NCBI GenBank assembly: GCA_945871045.1
Contig: CAMBUC010000102.1
Span: forward strand, 1 to 7,312
DNA length: 7,312 bases
Direction of reading: 5' to 3'
Source of the DNA: an uncultured bacterium
GTDB lineage: Bacteria > Bacillota > Clostridia > Lachnospirales > Lachnospiraceae
Below are positions 6,440-7,312 of this stretch, piece after piece (position 1 is the first letter of the stretch; each line of letters begins with the position of its first letter). The notes beneath the pieces were generated by a model. It searched no databases and was not told where the DNA came from. It worked only from the letters and a program-made list of their open reading frames with translations. A program made the translations under genes and the position numbers.

Positions 6440-7312
6440 ATGAGGATACGAAATTTACTACTTTCTATATTATTATGTTTCACCTTGGCTTTTCCAACAG
6501 GTTGTTCCTTTAAAGTCCCGGGCACCCCTGCCGGCAACATGGAAAAGTATAATGTCGTTTACTTTGACTACTTTGACACCGTCACAACGATCATCGGCTA
6601 CTCCGAAAGCAAGGAGAACTTTGATCAGGTCTGTGCATTCATTGAAGCAGAACTGGAACGGTACGACAATCTTTACGATGCATACGATCCGTTTACCGGA
6701 ACGAACAATATGAATTATGTCAACACCCACGCTTCTGAAAGTCCTGTCAAAGTTGATCCTGATCTCTTCGTTCTATTTGAAATGGGCAAAGAAATCTATG
6801 ATCTGACAAACGGCATGACAAATTTTGCAATGGGTTCTGTTTATTCTATCTGGCACGACCACCGGGAAAAAGCAAGCCTTGATCCTGCCGCAGCATCTCT
6901 TCCGGAACTTTTCGAACTACAGGAAGCCGCCTTGCACTGTGCCATCGACGATGTCGTTTTAGACTCTGTCAACAGTACGGTATATTATGCAGATCCGGAG
7001 TTAACCTGTGATGTGGGCGCTTTCGCAAAAGGTTATGCATTGGAACGGATCACGCAAAGCCTGATCGAACAGGGAGTTACCGGTTATAGTTTAAATGTTG
7101 GCGGAAACATTCGGTCCATAGGAACCAAACCCGACGGATCTCTTTGGACCTTTGCCATCGAAAATCCCGATGACACCGCAAGCGAAAGTTATACAGAACT
7201 GATTGAGGGCAAAGATATCGCTCTGACTACCAGCGGTTCCTATCAGCGCTACTATACCGTAGACCGAGTAAGATACCATCACATCATTCATCCTGAAACC
7301 CTCTTCCCGGTC
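6440..7312 (+). CDS. apbE: FAD:protein FMN transferase (ApbE family lipoprotein), C-terminus cut by window edge
   Basis: The first 291 codons of an ApbE-type flavin transferase, which moves FMN from FAD onto a Thr in Dxx(S/T)GAT-like motifs of RnfG, RnfD and related proteins outside the membrane. Residues 1-21 are a signal peptide ending in a loose lipobox (FPTGC, C22), so it is probably a lipoprotein. The family motifs seen are YFDYFDTVTTI (about 41-51), the active-site region DVGAFAKGYALE (191-202), LNVGGNIRSIG (218-228), TTSGSYQRYY (263-272) and RYHHIIHP (278-285). The downstream Mg-binding DxxxT segment is outside the window. GAGG lies 5 nt before the ATG. It is divergent from rnfC, which fits a maturase for the Rnf flavoproteins. 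Two substitutions near the end (R276, H284) differ from what I expect for the family. Confidence 0.93.
   Translation, partial: MRIRNLLLSILLCFTLAFPTGCSFKVPGTPAGNMEKYNVVYFDYFDTVTTIIGYSESKENFDQVCAFIEAELERYDNLYDAYDPFTGTNNMNYVNTHASESPVKVDPDLFVLFEMGKEIYDLTNGMTNFAMGSVYSIWHDHREKASLDPAAASLPELFELQEAALHCAIDDVVLDSVNSTVYYADPELTCDVGAFAKGYALERITQSLIEQGVTGYSLNVGGNIRSIGTKPDGSLWTFAIENPDDTASESYTELIEGKDIALTTSGSYQRYYTVDRVRYHHIIHPETLFPV

Noticed and set aside
6247..6540. In-frame upstream extension of rnfC
   Set aside because: It would cross a strong promoter, a perfect ribosome site at 6251-6258 and the antisense start of apbE, and would add nearly 100 residues absent from the RnfC family.
6473..6730. 85-codon minus-strand open frame opposite apbE
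   Set aside because: It is antisense to the apbE 5' part, which has a clear signal peptide and family motifs on the plus strand.

Overview
The window holds a complete Rnf (ferredoxin:NAD+ oxidoreductase, ion-pumping) operon in the order rnfC-D-G-E-A-B, all on the minus strand. A divergent FMN transferase gene (apbE) sits upstream on the plus strand. Two small membrane-protein genes lie downstream on the minus strand: a NusG-domain-II protein and a Gx/Hpre_diP_synt_I-family protein. The CDGEAB order, the moderate GC content judged by eye, the strong AGGAGG ribosome sites and the lipoprotein form of ApbE point to an anaerobic clostridial Firmicute. Lachnospiraceae is my best guess, but it is not proven from this window.

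Layout from the right: apbE (6440 to the right edge, incomplete) is read rightwards from a perfect TTGACA-17-TATAAT promoter (6386-6414). About 65 bp away, back to back, TTGACG-17-TATAAT (6321-6293, minus strand) drives rnfC. The six rnf genes follow with gaps of at most 20 nt or short overlaps (rnfD/G 4 nt, rnfG/E 1 nt, rnfE/A 8 nt), so they form one translationally coupled transcript. A GC-rich hairpin with a short T run (597-629) closes the operon. After it come the NusG-domain-II gene (181-558) and the start of the Gx-family gene (169 to the left edge). Those two have no obvious promoter of their own and may be served by read-through.

How the parts fit: RnfB (one Fes cluster plus four ferredoxin-type motifs) takes electrons from reduced ferredoxin. 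RnfA and RnfE each keep the two membrane cysteines known to hold a shared [2Fe-2S] cluster. RnfG and RnfD carry the flavinylation threonines that ApbE-type enzymes modify. RnfC passes electrons to NAD+. A divergent apbE therefore makes sense as the maturase of RnfG and RnfD.

The main oddities are these. RnfG is about twice the usual length (413 aa), with two FMN_bind-like modules whose flavinylation motifs are each degenerate in a different way, separated by a stretch resembling a truncated third copy. RnfE ends in a Cys-rich tail. The visible ApbE has two unusual substitutions in a normally conserved motif near the right edge. The downstream NusG-II/Gx pair are poorly understood families that recur near flavin-based electron transfer genes. 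I see no mobile element, CRISPR array, tRNA or rRNA, and no stretch over 300 bp without a gene.
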